From Lachnospiraceae bacterium UBA1721 (GTDB taxonomy: Bacteria; Bacillota; Clostridia; Lachnospirales; Lachnospiraceae): a stretch of 37,817 bases of DNA. Positions 24,944 to 32,411 of this stretch are shown here, in pieces. The notes below the pieces were generated by a model, which was not told the DNA's origin, did no database searches, and saw only the letters and a program-made list of their open reading frames with translations. Position numbers and translations under genes: made by a program. The stretch lies in NCBI GenBank assembly GCA_002317155.1, contig DCIR01000026.1, forward strand, positions 1 to 37,817. The letters run 5' to 3'. Positions within the stretch are counted from its first letter, which is position 1, and every line of letters starts with the position of its first letter.

Positions 24944-26002
24944 CTAACTCCAACTATCAAGCTCTGCCTTGAGAGCATCCAACAATTCTGCCTCAGGTAC
25001 TTTGCGAATAATCTCTCCCTTTTTCATCAAAAGGCCCTCGCCTATTCCTCCGGCAATTCCCAGATCGGCTTCCTTACCTTCTCCGGGTCCGTTAACAACG
25101 CAGCCCATTACAGCCACCTTAATATCCAGGGGATAATCCTGCACCAGGTTCTCTACTTTCTGAGCAAGCCCAATCAAATCTATACGGGTTCTTCCGCAGG
25201 TAGGACACGAAACGACCTCGATGCCACCCTTGCGTAATCCAAGAGTTCGTAAAATAAGCTTAGCAGACTTAATCTCTTCAACAGGATCACCGGTAAGCGA
25301 TACTCTTATGGTATCACCTATTCCCTGATTCAGTATAAGTGCCAGTCCAATCGATGACTTAATATTTCCGCTTGTAACAGTTCCCGATTCTGTAATTCCT
25401 ACATGTAATGGATAAGGCGTCTTTCCTGCCAATAGTTCATGCGCGCGCACACACATAAGCACATCTGAAGACTTAATGCTGATAACCAGATTATCATAGC
25501 CCAGATCCTCAATCTGACGAACCTTGTCGATAGCGCTCTCTACAATCCCCTCTGCTGTCACACCGTTATACTTTGCCACAAGTTCCTTCTCAAGCGAACC
25601 TGAATTAACGCCTACTCTTATAGGGATGTTTCTTTCTTTTGCCGCCTTTATAACCTCAGCCACTCTATCCTTTGATCCGATATTGCCGGGATTAATTCTT
25701 ATTTTATCTGCACCGTTCTCGATTGCTGCTATCGCAAGCTTATAATCGAAATGAATGTCCGCTACCAACGGAATATGAATACGCTTTTTAATCTCCTTAA
25801 AAGCAAGCGCCGCCTCCATGGTTGGCACAGTGCTTCTGATAATCTCGCAGCCGGCCTTCTCCAGTGCAAGAATCTGCGCAACAGTAGCTTCCACATCCTC
25901 GGTTCTGGTATTTGTCATTGACTGAATAGCAATCGGATTGCCTCCTCCGATAACTCTTCCGCCAATATTAATCTTTTTTGTATTATCCCTATATGTCGCC
26001 AT
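24944..26002 (-). CDS. ispG: 4-hydroxy-3-methylbut-2-en-1-yl diphosphate synthase (IspG/GcpE)
   Basis: IspG converts MEcPP to HMBPP in the methylerythritol phosphate isoprenoid pathway, using a 4Fe-4S cluster. The frame is open to 26044, but GAGG lies 6 nt before the ATG at 26002 (MATYRDNTKKINIGGRVIGG), giving 352 aa, normal for the short bacterial form. Conserved parts are PIAIQSMTNTRTEDVEATV, LVADIHFDYKLAIAA, RINPGNIG and the three cluster Cys in SCPTCGRTRIDL and VMGCVVNGPGEGKEADLG. It lies just upstream of polC and is likely cotranscribed with it. Confidence 0.96.
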   Translation of the reverse strand: MATYRDNTKKINIGGRVIGGGNPIAIQSMTNTRTEDVEATVAQILALEKAGCEIIRSTVPTMEAALAFKEIKKRIHIPLVADIHFDYKLAIAAIENGADKIRINPGNIGSKDRVAEVIKAAKERNIPIRVGVNSGSLEKELVAKYNGVTAEGIVESAIDKVRQIEDLGYDNLVISIKSSDVLMCVRAHELLAGKTPYPLHVGITESGTVTSGNIKSSIGLALILNQGIGDTIRVSLTGDPVEEIKSAKLILRTLGLRKGGIEVVSCPTCGRTRIDLIGLAQKVENLVQDYPLDIKVAVMGCVVNGPGEGKEADLGIAGGIGEGLLMKKGEIIRKVPEAELLDALKAELDSWS

Positions 26003-26046
26003 ATACTTCCTCACCACTAAATATCCATTAATCATTTGCCACAATT

Positions 26047-26111
26047 AAAAAGGTCATCCTTATAAGTGACACTAATAGATTGTAACACACAGTGCCGCTA
26101 AAAAGATGACC
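26047..26111 (-). promoter_or_regulatory. ispG promoter flanked by an inverted repeat
   Basis: Extended -10 TGTTACAAT with TACAAT at 26079-26084; no good -35. The promoter sits between GGTCATC/GATGACC arms (26105-26111 and 26052-26058), with inner GGCACT/AGTGTC arms. The downstream arm is followed by TTTTT. A read-through transcript could fold the whole terminator-like structure; a transcript started at this promoter would lack the upstream arm. Confidence 0.5.
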
Positions 26112-26180
26112 AAACTTATTATTTCTTTTTCTACATGCTTTGGACTTTTTATTCTTTACTTTTATTAAAAACTTTTGTTT

Positions 26181-26214
26181 AAAATCAAAAATCCCACTTC
26201 ACAGCAGGATTTTT
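26181..26214 (-). terminator. Terminator downstream of the CDF transporter operon
   Basis: Stem AAAAATCC/GGATTTTT with a 12-nt loop, followed on the minus transcript by GATTTT. It lies about 190 nt beyond the transporter stop and upstream of ispG. Confidence 0.65.
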
Positions 26215-26401
26215 AAAAAAGGAGAGAGATTTATTGGAAGTTCGCATTTAGCGAACATTATATCGGATTAACTCGGGTTTGTTTTCCCTTGTTTTGATAG
26301 TTTAATGATAACATCGTTTTTTTACAAGATTATGTATAAATACATAAAGAAAAATAAAATTTATAAAAAACTTATAAACTATTTGCCATTTTGAGGCCTT
26401 T
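26215..26401 (-). other. Intergenic region after the CDF gene; possible small RNA
   Basis: 187 AT-rich bases with no ORF. It contains TATAAT (26257-26262) next to the palindrome GTTCGCATTTAGCGAAC (26240-26256), then a pyrimidine run CTCTCTCCTTTTTT, and ends in the terminator at 26181-26214. A short transcript of about 70 nt is possible, but no convincing -35 is present. Confidence 0.3.
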
Positions 26402-27295
26402 TTAGCCGTTTTTTTCCTCAAAAGGATTAACATGGACCATTATGTGTTTAATTTTAGGATACATTTCCTCAAGCTTATTATGAACATTTTCAGCTATACC
26501 ATGAGTCTCCTTTAAGGTCTTATCCCCATCCGCTGCAATCTCTATATCAACATAAATCTTGTTACCAAACATTCTGGTCTGTAATAAATCTAATCCGCGA
26601 ACTCCCTCCTGCTTAAGTATTATCTCCCTCAGTTCATTTTCAAATTCTTCGTCACAAGACTTATCGACCATCTTGTCAACAGCATCCTTAAATATATCGT
26701 AAGCAGCCTTACAAATGAATATACATATCACTACGCTGGCGATGGGCTCCATGATACGATATCCGAGCATTGCTCCACCTATACCGATTAATGCTCCGAT
26801 TGATGAAAGCGCATCCGAACGATGATGCCATGCGTCTGCCATAATTGCAGGCGAGTCCAATCTCTTGGCATACCATCTCGTATACCAAAACATAGCCTCC
26901 TTACTGACAATCGATACCCCCGCTGCTATAAGCGCAAGCATTCCCGGAACCGCTAGTTCTTCATACTTGCCTCCGATAATCTTTTGAACAGCAGTATATC
27001 CAATACCTATACCTGTTCCTGCCAAAATAGTAGCAAGCACGATAGCCGCAACACATTCAAGCCTTTCATGACCGTATGGATGCTCTCTGTCTGATTCCTT
27101 AGACGAAATTCTGACTCCGATTATTACGATGATACTGCTGAATACGTCCGATGCAGAATGAACCGCATCAGATATCATAGCTCCCGAAGAAGCAAAGATT
27201 CCTGCCAACAGTTTTAAGAGCGACAAAACAAGGTTACCTACGATACTAACCATCGAAACCTTAGTCGCCTCGCGCATAAATGTTTTTTCTTCCAT
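26402..27295 (-). CDS. Cation diffusion facilitator (CDF) family efflux transporter
   Basis: CDF proteins exchange divalent metals such as Zn, Mn, Fe or Co for protons across the membrane. The 297-aa protein shows the metal-site motifs DAVHSASD on helix II and DAWHHRSDALSS on helix V, the HPYGHERLE loop, about six membrane segments (for example LECVAAIVLATILAGTGIGI; SIGALIGIGGAMLGYRIM), and the C-terminal cytoplasmic dimer domain (VRGLDLLQTRMFGNKIYVDI; GIAENVHNKLEEMYPKIKHI then MVHVNPFE). The metal cannot be told from sequence. It is third in an operon with the NUDIX and membrane-protein genes (gap 31 nt). Confidence 0.92.
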   Translation of the reverse strand: MEEKTFMREATKVSMVSIVGNLVLSLLKLLAGIFASSGAMISDAVHSASDVFSSIIVIIGVRISSKESDREHPYGHERLECVAAIVLATILAGTGIGIGYTAVQKIIGGKYEELAVPGMLALIAAGVSIVSKEAMFWYTRWYAKRLDSPAIMADAWHHRSDALSSIGALIGIGGAMLGYRIMEPIASVVICIFICKAAYDIFKDAVDKMVDKSCDEEFENELREIILKQEGVRGLDLLQTRMFGNKIYVDIEIAADGDKTLKETHGIAENVHNKLEEMYPKIKHIMVHVNPFEEKNG

Positions 27296-27326
27296 AGAAT
27301 ACCATCCCTTATATATGCCAATTATT

Positions 27327-27923
27327 CTATACCAAGCCCTTGTTCTTACACATTTCCAATGCCATTATATGTATTGCCTGCTGGAAGTTGCCGTTTTTTA
27401 TCAGTTCATCAAGTTCCTCGGGCGTATATAGATATACATCGACGAACTCAGTATCATCAAGTTCCTGACCGCTGATGCGCTTGCAGTTTTTAGCCACATA
27501 GATAAAGGCATAATTATCAGCCATTGTAGCATTAGATGGTACTGTAATCAGATGCATCCATTCGTCAGAACCATAACCGGTTTCTTCTCTGAGTTCACGT
27601 TTGGCGGCATCCATAGCCAAGTCATAAAACGACTCCGGCTTACCTGATTTTGAATAAGATGCCAACATATCTGCTTCGATACCTCCGGCCGGAAACTCTG
27701 TAGTAACCTCTCTCACCCCATGTCTGAATTGTTTTACGCAGATATATTTTCCTTCCTCATCCAAAGCCAGCACAATAACATAATCTTTTCTGCTGTAATT
27801 ATAGTAAGGCGGACCGATCTTACCATCCGGCAATCTGTAGTCCACTTCCCTAAAATCTATATATTCATCCTGCACCAGATGATTTACACTAACCTCTTCC
27901 CATACAAGATCATTATCATTCAT
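27327..27923 (-). CDS. NUDIX hydrolase, ADP-ribose pyrophosphatase-like
   Basis: 198-aa NUDIX enzyme that probably splits a nucleoside-diphosphate sugar or similar metabolite. The Nudix box is present with an insertion: GGIEADMLASYSKSGK precedes AMDAAKRELREETGYGSDEW, and REx2EE is intact. The N-terminal strands (YVIVLALDEEGKYICVKQFR) and C-terminal VDVYLYTPEELDELIKNG resemble ADP-ribose pyrophosphatases. AGAGGA precedes the ATG. It lies 12 nt after the membrane-protein gene and 31 nt before the CDF gene. Confidence 0.88.
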   Translation of the reverse strand: MNDNDLVWEEVSVNHLVQDEYIDFREVDYRLPDGKIGPPYYNYSRKDYVIVLALDEEGKYICVKQFRHGVREVTTEFPAGGIEADMLASYSKSGKPESFYDLAMDAAKRELREETGYGSDEWMHLITVPSNATMADNYAFIYVAKNCKRISGQELDDTEFVDVYLYTPEELDELIKNGNFQQAIHIMALEMCKNKGLV

Positions 27924-27935
27924 CTTAAAATCCTC

Positions 27936-28604
27936 TTACCGCCTATCGACTCTGCCAACGTTAAACCCAGCCTTTCTTATAGCTTCTACACCCTTGGGAA
28001 TACCGAATTTATATCCGTAAGCTATCACAACAGTCTTACCATTATCCAGATATACATTATATCCACCATCTAAAAATTTGGTGATATGAATACCTGAGCC
28101 CGCCACCAATGCATTATGAGAAGACATATCATAAGCTATTCCAACAATACGATTCCTGGGTATTACAACAGGCATAAAACTATTCGCCTGATTATTCAGT
28201 TCTATTCCGTAAATATAATTATTTGAAATCCCAAGATAGTTCTTCGCGTAAGCATATCCTCGATTAAGATCCTGTTCGATTTCGTTTAGATAATCTCCCC
28301 CGGTGTAAATTCCATATTCCACTGCCTTTGCCACTATCTGTTCAATATGGTTTTCTTTTTTCCATCTCCTACATATCCGGCTCATAATCCCAACACCGAC
28401 GCCAATTAAAAAAGCGGCAAATACTAATGTGCCCAGAATCACGATACCCGGATTACCTACTAATTCCCTGTCAAAGATAACCAATGGTATCATACACAAA
28501 ACAGAGAACATAAATGGACCAATCATTCCCCATACTATAAGCCTTGGAATCCAAAACAAATGTAATTTATAGATTATATTATTAATGTTCTTGTATTCTT
28601 TCAT
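27936..28604 (-). CDS. Two-helix membrane protein of unknown function
   Basis: 222 aa. Two membrane segments near the N-terminus (about 20-42, LIVWGMIGPFMFSVLCMIPL, and about 52-72, GIVILGTLVFAAFLIGVGVG) are followed by a basic stretch (SRICRRWKKEN). A 140-residue soluble domain then follows (LNRGYAYAKNYLGISNNYIY; VVIPRNRIVGIAYDMSSHNA; YLDNGKTVVIAYGYKF) with a beta-rich look like a PH-like fold. I do not recognise the family. AGGA precedes the ATG, and it heads an operon with the NUDIX and CDF genes. Confidence 0.75.
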   Translation of the reverse strand: MKEYKNINNIIYKLHLFWIPRLIVWGMIGPFMFSVLCMIPLVIFDRELVGNPGIVILGTLVFAAFLIGVGVGIMSRICRRWKKENHIEQIVAKAVEYGIYTGGDYLNEIEQDLNRGYAYAKNYLGISNNYIYGIELNNQANSFMPVVIPRNRIVGIAYDMSSHNALVAGSGIHITKFLDGGYNVYLDNGKTVVIAYGYKFGIPKGVEAIRKAGFNVGRVDRR

Positions 28605-28691
28605 CCATATCCTATGTCTTTGAAAATCAATTTAGTGAATCTATATTTTATAAATCAAACACACAACTATTCAGACAAATCGCCTATCAAA

Positions 28692-29159
28692 TCACGCATA
28701 ATCCCTTAAACTATATAACTTAAATGTTGAGTTAGTAGGACTTGCTGATGTTTTAGAATTAATATTACAAAATACATATATCCATTGTTCTGCATTGATA
28801 TCTGCTGAGCCTTCATTGATTGCAATTGGCTCCTGATTCAATAATTCATCTATCTCTTCATCGTTCAGTTCATGATCTGTAATATAAACCGCCCATTCAA
28901 TATCAGAATCCTGTTCGTTATTTGATTCGAAATAAATAACCGCGCTATAGAATGTATCGAACATTACATGATAATATCCTGTTTCAAAAACATCTTCATT
29001 ACTTAAATCAAATCCCATTCCTGTAGGTGGCACATTATCATAATAATCGGGATCATCAACCTTGATGTTTGTTGATTGCCCGGTCTTCGAATTGCCACAG
29101 CCGGTAACAACACACATCATTAACAATAATGCAATCCATGCAAAGTATTTTTTCTTCAT
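28692..29159 (-). CDS. Small lipoprotein of unknown function
   Basis: 155 aa from ATG 29159 (MKKKYFAWIALLLMMCVVTG then CGN), a clear type II signal peptide with lipobox VTGC. The frame opens upstream with TTG, but GGGGAG lies 7 nt before the ATG. The mature part is acidic and carries no family I know (DVFETGYYHVMFDTFYSAVI; SADINAEQWIYVFCNINS). A single-gene unit; anchored on the outer face of the membrane. Confidence 0.75.
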   Translation of the reverse strand: MKKKYFAWIALLLMMCVVTGCGNSKTGQSTNIKVDDPDYYDNVPPTGMGFDLSNEDVFETGYYHVMFDTFYSAVIYFESNNEQDSDIEWAVYITDHELNDEEIDELLNQEPIAINEGSADINAEQWIYVFCNINSKTSASPTNSTFKLYSLRDYA

Positions 29160-29245
29160 TGTCACTCTCCCCAATATTTCGCCCTAAATTGTTTCGCAAG
29201 TAGCCTTTGCTATTTCTAGCATATTCTCAGCTCTTACTCAATTAT

Positions 29246-29287
29246 ACAAAAGGCTCGGTACAATTGCCATCGCAATCGTACCAAGCC
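29246..29287 (-). terminator. Terminator of the kinase/GNAT gene
   Basis: 16-bp stem GGCTTGGTACGATTGC with GCAATTGTACCGAGCC (two G-U pairs) and a 4-nt GATG loop, followed by TTTTGTATAATT. It lies 23 nt beyond the stop. Confidence 0.88.
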
Positions 29288-29310
29288 CAAGATAAGTTTA
29301 TCTTTCGATT

Positions 29311-30411
29311 CTATTTAATATATTTTTCGTATAGATGATCTACTCCACCGCCATAATTTGTAATATCCATTACATAATTATATCCGTACTTTTCATATAA
29401 TCCCACATATTCTGTAGGAATGTAGCTTTTCATAAAGCCTAATCGAGCAAGATAATCATTTGCATACGCTATGAGCTTACCACTTATTCTATGACCACGA
29501 TATTCTTCTGTCACAAACAATGAAGACACCCACGGGCTCACTTCCGGCAAAGGATAATAATCTTCCTTCATGACAGATGCCATTCCGACTATTTTACCAT
29601 TCACCTTAGCGACGAAAAACGACTCCCATTCTGTCAAAGAATTACTCTTGATTACATCTGTCAGATGAGCTTTTACTTCATCCCATGAACAGTTTTCAAT
29701 GAACTCTAACAATTCATTGTTCAGCGCTGTTCCGGCATCCACTTTCTGAATAGAAAAATCATCAAGCAGGCTCCAACCAAAATGCTGCTCAACCAGTTGC
29801 ACAGTCTCCTCGACGCTTCTCGTATTATCACGTTCCAACCAGAAGAAGTCACTTTCTTTTATATAATTGTAGAAGTCTATATTCAGCGAATATAACGTTT
29901 CATTACAGGTCTGAGCCGCCTTGTCATAATCGGAAGCACTGTGAATAAAGTTTCTAAAGCCCTCATGATCCGGACGATTGCTATACTCTTCCACCAGCTC
30001 GTCCGGCTTTCTTATGAGAAATGCAATTCTCGAAGAATCCGTTATCTTTAGAACTTCTTCTGCCGAGATATGTAAATCGCATAATATTATTCTATCCTGC
30101 GAGAGCTTTATAAGGTCTAACAACACATAATCCAGCTGTTCTCTGCTATTTCCGATTAACCAGTTTCTATACTCTTCAACACTTCTTCCGAAAAATTCAT
30201 CGGCATCCTTAAACTGTCGATTCATACAGGGCTGGTGTTCTTCATCAGACTTTAACTGATGAATTGTAAACTGATCGTCAATAACATACACCGGAATATC
30301 ATATTTCTTTCCTAATGCTCTGGTTACAGTAGTTTTGCCTCCACAAGGGGTACCTGTAATAAAATATACGTTTTTCAAATATTCTTTAATTATATTGTCC
30401 TGAAATATCAT
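29311..30411 (-). CDS. Fusion of P-loop kinase and GNAT acetyltransferase
   Basis: 366 aa from ATG 30411, which has AAGGAG 7 nt upstream; the longer frame back to 30444 runs through the leader and is not used. Residues 14-200 form a P-loop nucleotide kinase: Walker A GTPCGGKTT (Lys26), VYVIDDQF, and a lid with IAFLIRKPDELVEEY. Residues 205-366 form a GNAT domain: FFVAKVNGKIVGMASV, then VSSLFVTEEYRGHRISGKLI (acetyl-CoA loop RGHRISG) and IPTEYVGLYEKYGYNYVMD. The substrate is unknown. Small-molecule modification, such as of an antibiotic or nucleotide, is an inference strengthened by the leader peptide upstream. Single-gene unit ending in a strong terminator. Confidence 0.85.
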   Translation of the reverse strand: MIFQDNIIKEYLKNVYFITGTPCGGKTTVTRALGKKYDIPVYVIDDQFTIHQLKSDEEHQPCMNRQFKDADEFFGRSVEEYRNWLIGNSREQLDYVLLDLIKLSQDRIILCDLHISAEEVLKITDSSRIAFLIRKPDELVEEYSNRPDHEGFRNFIHSASDYDKAAQTCNETLYSLNIDFYNYIKESDFFWLERDNTRSVEETVQLVEQHFGWSLLDDFSIQKVDAGTALNNELLEFIENCSWDEVKAHLTDVIKSNSLTEWESFFVAKVNGKIVGMASVMKEDYYPLPEVSPWVSSLFVTEEYRGHRISGKLIAYANDYLARLGFMKSYIPTEYVGLYEKYGYNYVMDITNYGGGVDHLYEKYIK

Positions 30412-30427
30412 AACTTTTCTCCTTAAA

Positions 30428-30479
30428 ATAGTTTTTAGTGTCACAAGCAGGCACGAAACTACTTTCAGAGTTTCATGCC
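30428..30479 (-). promoter_or_regulatory. Attenuator-like stem-loop between leader ORF and kinase/GNAT gene
   Basis: 11-bp stem GGCATGAAACT/AGTTTCGTGCC (one G-U) with an 8-nt loop, starting one base after the leader stop. Its 3' arm can also pair as TAGTTT with AAACTA (30429-30434), just before the AAGGAG of the downstream gene, so two mutually exclusive folds are possible. No U-run follows, so control would be translational. Confidence 0.55.
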
Positions 30480-30480
30480 G

Positions 30481-30513
30481 TTAGATATTTCTTAATCTTA
30501 AAAATGCAACCAT
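30481..30513 (-). CDS. Leader peptide MVAFLRLRNI
   Basis: Ten-codon ORF with AGGAGG 8 nt upstream of its ATG, placed between the promoter and the kinase/GNAT gene. Codons 6-8 are Arg-Leu-Arg, the same motif at the same positions as in the macrolide-arrest leader ErmDL (MTHSMRLR). A stem-loop begins one base after the stop. The strong ribosome site, tiny size and location support a regulatory leader. Confidence 0.65.
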   Translation of the reverse strand: MVAFLRLRNI

Positions 30514-30541
30514 TTGTAAGTCCTCCTACTGTTTTTTACTT

Positions 30542-30569
30542 ATTATACAAAATAATATATAAAAAACAA
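30542..30569 (-). promoter_or_regulatory. Promoter of the leader and kinase/GNAT unit
   Basis: -35 TTGTTT (30564-30569), 16-nt spacer, perfect -10 TATAAT (30542-30547). The expected start is near 30535, giving a 5' leader of about 125 nt. Confidence 0.65.
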
Positions 30570-30709
30570 TTACACACATAGTATAAATCTTCCATATTTG
30601 TAAATGTAGCTTTTAAAGAAGAATTCTCAGGGGGTGTACCAAGTAAAACGATTGTCCATGCAGCCCGTATTATCTTTCAAAATTATATCCTAAGTTTTAT
30701 TAGCAAAAT

Positions 30710-31198
30710 TTATTTTTCGATTACAGTCTTTACAAGTTGCCATGCGATACTTCCTTCTCTAAGCTTATTTAATGCATCGCTAAATTTTACCCATTCAACA
30801 GAGTCCACTTCACTAGATAGTACAAAGTCTTTCTTCTTTACAGCAGCCTTGTATCCTAACATTAACATTTCTTTTTTCTCATAAGGATAACTACTTATAA
30901 ATTCCAATCTATCAACATCTTGTCCGATTTCTTCTTTCACTTCACGAATAACAGTTTCTTCCGCCGATTCGCCTATTTTCATAATTCCTGCGACACATAC
31001 ATATTTTGTCGCGGAAACATAATTCTGTCGTAATAAAGCGACTTCATCATATTCATTTACAACCGCTGCAATAATACTGGTTGTAATCATATCCCATAAC
31101 GGAATATTGCACGATTCACAATATGGAATAACACCTTCATCCCCAATTTCTTTTCCTATAAGTTTTGTTCCACAGTGTGGGCAAAATGTAAAACGCAA
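30710..31198 (-). CDS. Zinc-ribbon NUDIX hydrolase (NudC-like)
   Basis: 162-aa enzyme starting at TTG 31198, with GGAGG 7 nt upstream; an ATG at 31216 lies before that site and has none of its own. The N-terminus is a Cys4 zinc ribbon (FCPHCGTKL...PYCESCNIP) as in NudC NAD pyrophosphatases. The Nudix box GIMKIGESAEETVIREVKEE then IG is perfect. The short beta strand motif ATKYVCVAGIMK precedes it. Likely substrates are NAD-type or nucleoside-diphosphate compounds; the exact one is unknown. About 140 nt of non-coding DNA separates it from the next gene's promoter. Confidence 0.85.
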   Translation of the reverse strand: MRFTFCPHCGTKLIGKEIGDEGVIPYCESCNIPLWDMITTSIIAAVVNEYDEVALLRQNYVSATKYVCVAGIMKIGESAEETVIREVKEEIGQDVDRLEFISSYPYEKKEMLMLGYKAAVKKKDFVLSSEVDSVEWVKFSDALNKLREGSIAWQLVKTVIEK

Positions 31199-31282
31199 AT
31201 TATTTCCTCCATTCAAAAATCAACTGCACCATATTATCAAAACTTACCATCTTCAGCTCGCACAGCTGGGATTTATCTGTGT

Positions 31283-31320
31283 ATTATTATTCCGGTAATT
31301 CTGTCTATCGAGGTGGCCCA
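31283..31320 (-). repeat. 38-nt dispersed repeat, copy 1
   Basis: Minus-strand TGGGCCACCTCGATAGAC and following bases match 34252-34289 at about 30 of 38 positions. Lies between the fic stop and the NUDIX gene. One frame reads WATSIDRITGIIIHR-stop, similar to the peptide of copy 2, so a shared coding remnant is possible. Confidence 0.5.
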
Positions 31321-31399
31321 TAACATTAGTGCGTTAATGTGTGTAATAGGTTCATTAGTCCCCGATTTTTGCTATCCAAGTAAACTATTTCAACATATA

Positions 31400-32335
31400 T
31401 TAGAATTGACGCCAACATTTTTCTTTCAAGAACTGCTTAATTGCTGTTTCATCTCTTCCCTCATAATATGCAACTAAAAGAGTCTTAAATTCCGGAACAA
31501 TACTCTCTGGAACCACAAGTAATCCAAGCCCTCTTTGTATCATAAAATGATTTGCAAATATGATTGAAGCTCTTTTATTTCCATCAATAAAAATTTGTGT
31601 TTTCATACAATAGAGAGTCAGTTCTATCGCTTTATCAATATCATCAAACGTAGCACTAATTATGCGGTCTATGCTTTCTTTAACATCTAACTCATTGGGA
31701 ATAGGTGGCACATAACTTGAGCCTCCAATGGTAACAGGAACGCTTCTAACCGAACCTCCATTTTCATAAAATCCTTCATTAACCAGTCTTGCGATATGGC
31801 TTATAAGGTAAAAGTTACAAGCAGAGGCTACTACATCAGGATCCACAATAAATTCCCATGAACGTTTCAAATTCAAAATCTTTTGAACATCACTTGCTTT
31901 AACTCCATTTACTATTCCATTTTCAAGAATAGTTTCTGTTTGAGGAAATGTAGTTGAAACACCTTCAAGCACTGCTTGATCATAAATCAGACTTTTTACA
32001 TTTGCTCGCGCAAAATCAATATTCAATCTTACTCTTGGTGAAAGCTCATTCTCTTCATAACCAAGTTCAGCAAGTTCTTTTTCTATCTTCCTTAACTGCT
32101 TTTTTGCTGCTCTTATCTGCTGTGACTGGTTGACCGCCACCGCATACAGTTCTTCAGAATATTTATCTACATAGGTTGATTTATATTTTCCTGCCTCTCG
32201 TTTTCTGACGTAGATATATTTTTGATCATTTACTATCTTAACCTCAATACTTCCATCAAAGGTTGAAACATTAATCTGGGCCTGTATATCAGCCTTTTCG
32301 TTTAATAGTTTTTGTATTACTTCGATATTGCTCAT
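31400..32335 (-). CDS. Fic-domain protein with Gln at the catalytic His position
   Basis: 311 aa. The N-terminal 110 residues include a charged helix (AAKKQLRKIEKELAELGYEE). The Fic fold follows, with LEGVSTTFPQTETILENGIV in the place of the inhibitory helix region and SVPVTIGGSSYVPP at the flap. The active loop reads TQIFIDGNKRASIIFAN, so Gln247 stands where HPFxxGNGR enzymes have the catalytic His. I recall the same Gln in a Clostridia subfamily, so this may be a conserved variant, not decay. AAAGGAG precedes the ATG. A promoter with paired TTTAGGGTG operators lies directly upstream. Confidence 0.85.
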   Translation of the reverse strand: MSNIEVIQKLLNEKADIQAQINVSTFDGSIEVKIVNDQKYIYVRKREAGKYKSTYVDKYSEELYAVAVNQSQQIRAAKKQLRKIEKELAELGYEENELSPRVRLNIDFARANVKSLIYDQAVLEGVSTTFPQTETILENGIVNGVKASDVQKILNLKRSWEFIVDPDVVASACNFYLISHIARLVNEGFYENGGSVRSVPVTIGGSSYVPPIPNELDVKESIDRIISATFDDIDKAIELTLYCMKTQIFIDGNKRASIIFANHFMIQRGLGLLVVPESIVPEFKTLLVAYYEGRDETAIKQFLKEKCWRQF

Positions 32336-32347
32336 TTAATTCTCCTT

Positions 32348-32393
32348 TTTAGGGTGCAATTTCAATTTGTATTTTACATTAATTCACCCTAAA
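32348..32393. promoter_or_regulatory. Operator II at the fic promoter
   Basis: Arms TTTAGGGTG (32385-32393 on the minus strand) and CACCCTAAA (32348-32356) are separated by 28 bp. The first arm fills part of the spacer of the promoter (-35 TTGCGA 32394-32399, 17 nt, -10 TAAAAT 32371-32376). The second arm lies at about +8 and abuts the fic ribosome site. Repressor binding here is an inference. Confidence 0.6.
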
Positions 32394-32399
32394 TCGCAA
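32371..32399 (-). promoter_or_regulatory. fic promoter
   Basis: -35 TTGCGA (32394-32399), 17-nt spacer containing one TTTAGGGTG operator arm, -10 TAAAAT (32371-32376). The expected start is about 30 nt before the fic ATG. Confidence 0.6.
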
Positions 32400-32411
32400 T
32401 TGAAATATAAT

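Noticed and set aside
26240..26256. LexA (SOS) box
   Set aside because: The palindrome is GTTCGC...GCGAAC, inverse to the GAAC-N4-GTTC order of Firmicutes LexA sites, and no SOS gene follows.
29311..30444. Longer kinase/GNAT start at 30444
   Set aside because: The extra 11 codons overlap the leader region and lack a ribosome site, while ATG 30411 has AAGGAG at the right distance.
30428..30479. Transcription terminator of the leader
   Set aside because: The stem is followed by TGCTTGTG with no U-run, so transcriptional termination is unlikely; translational control is more plausible.
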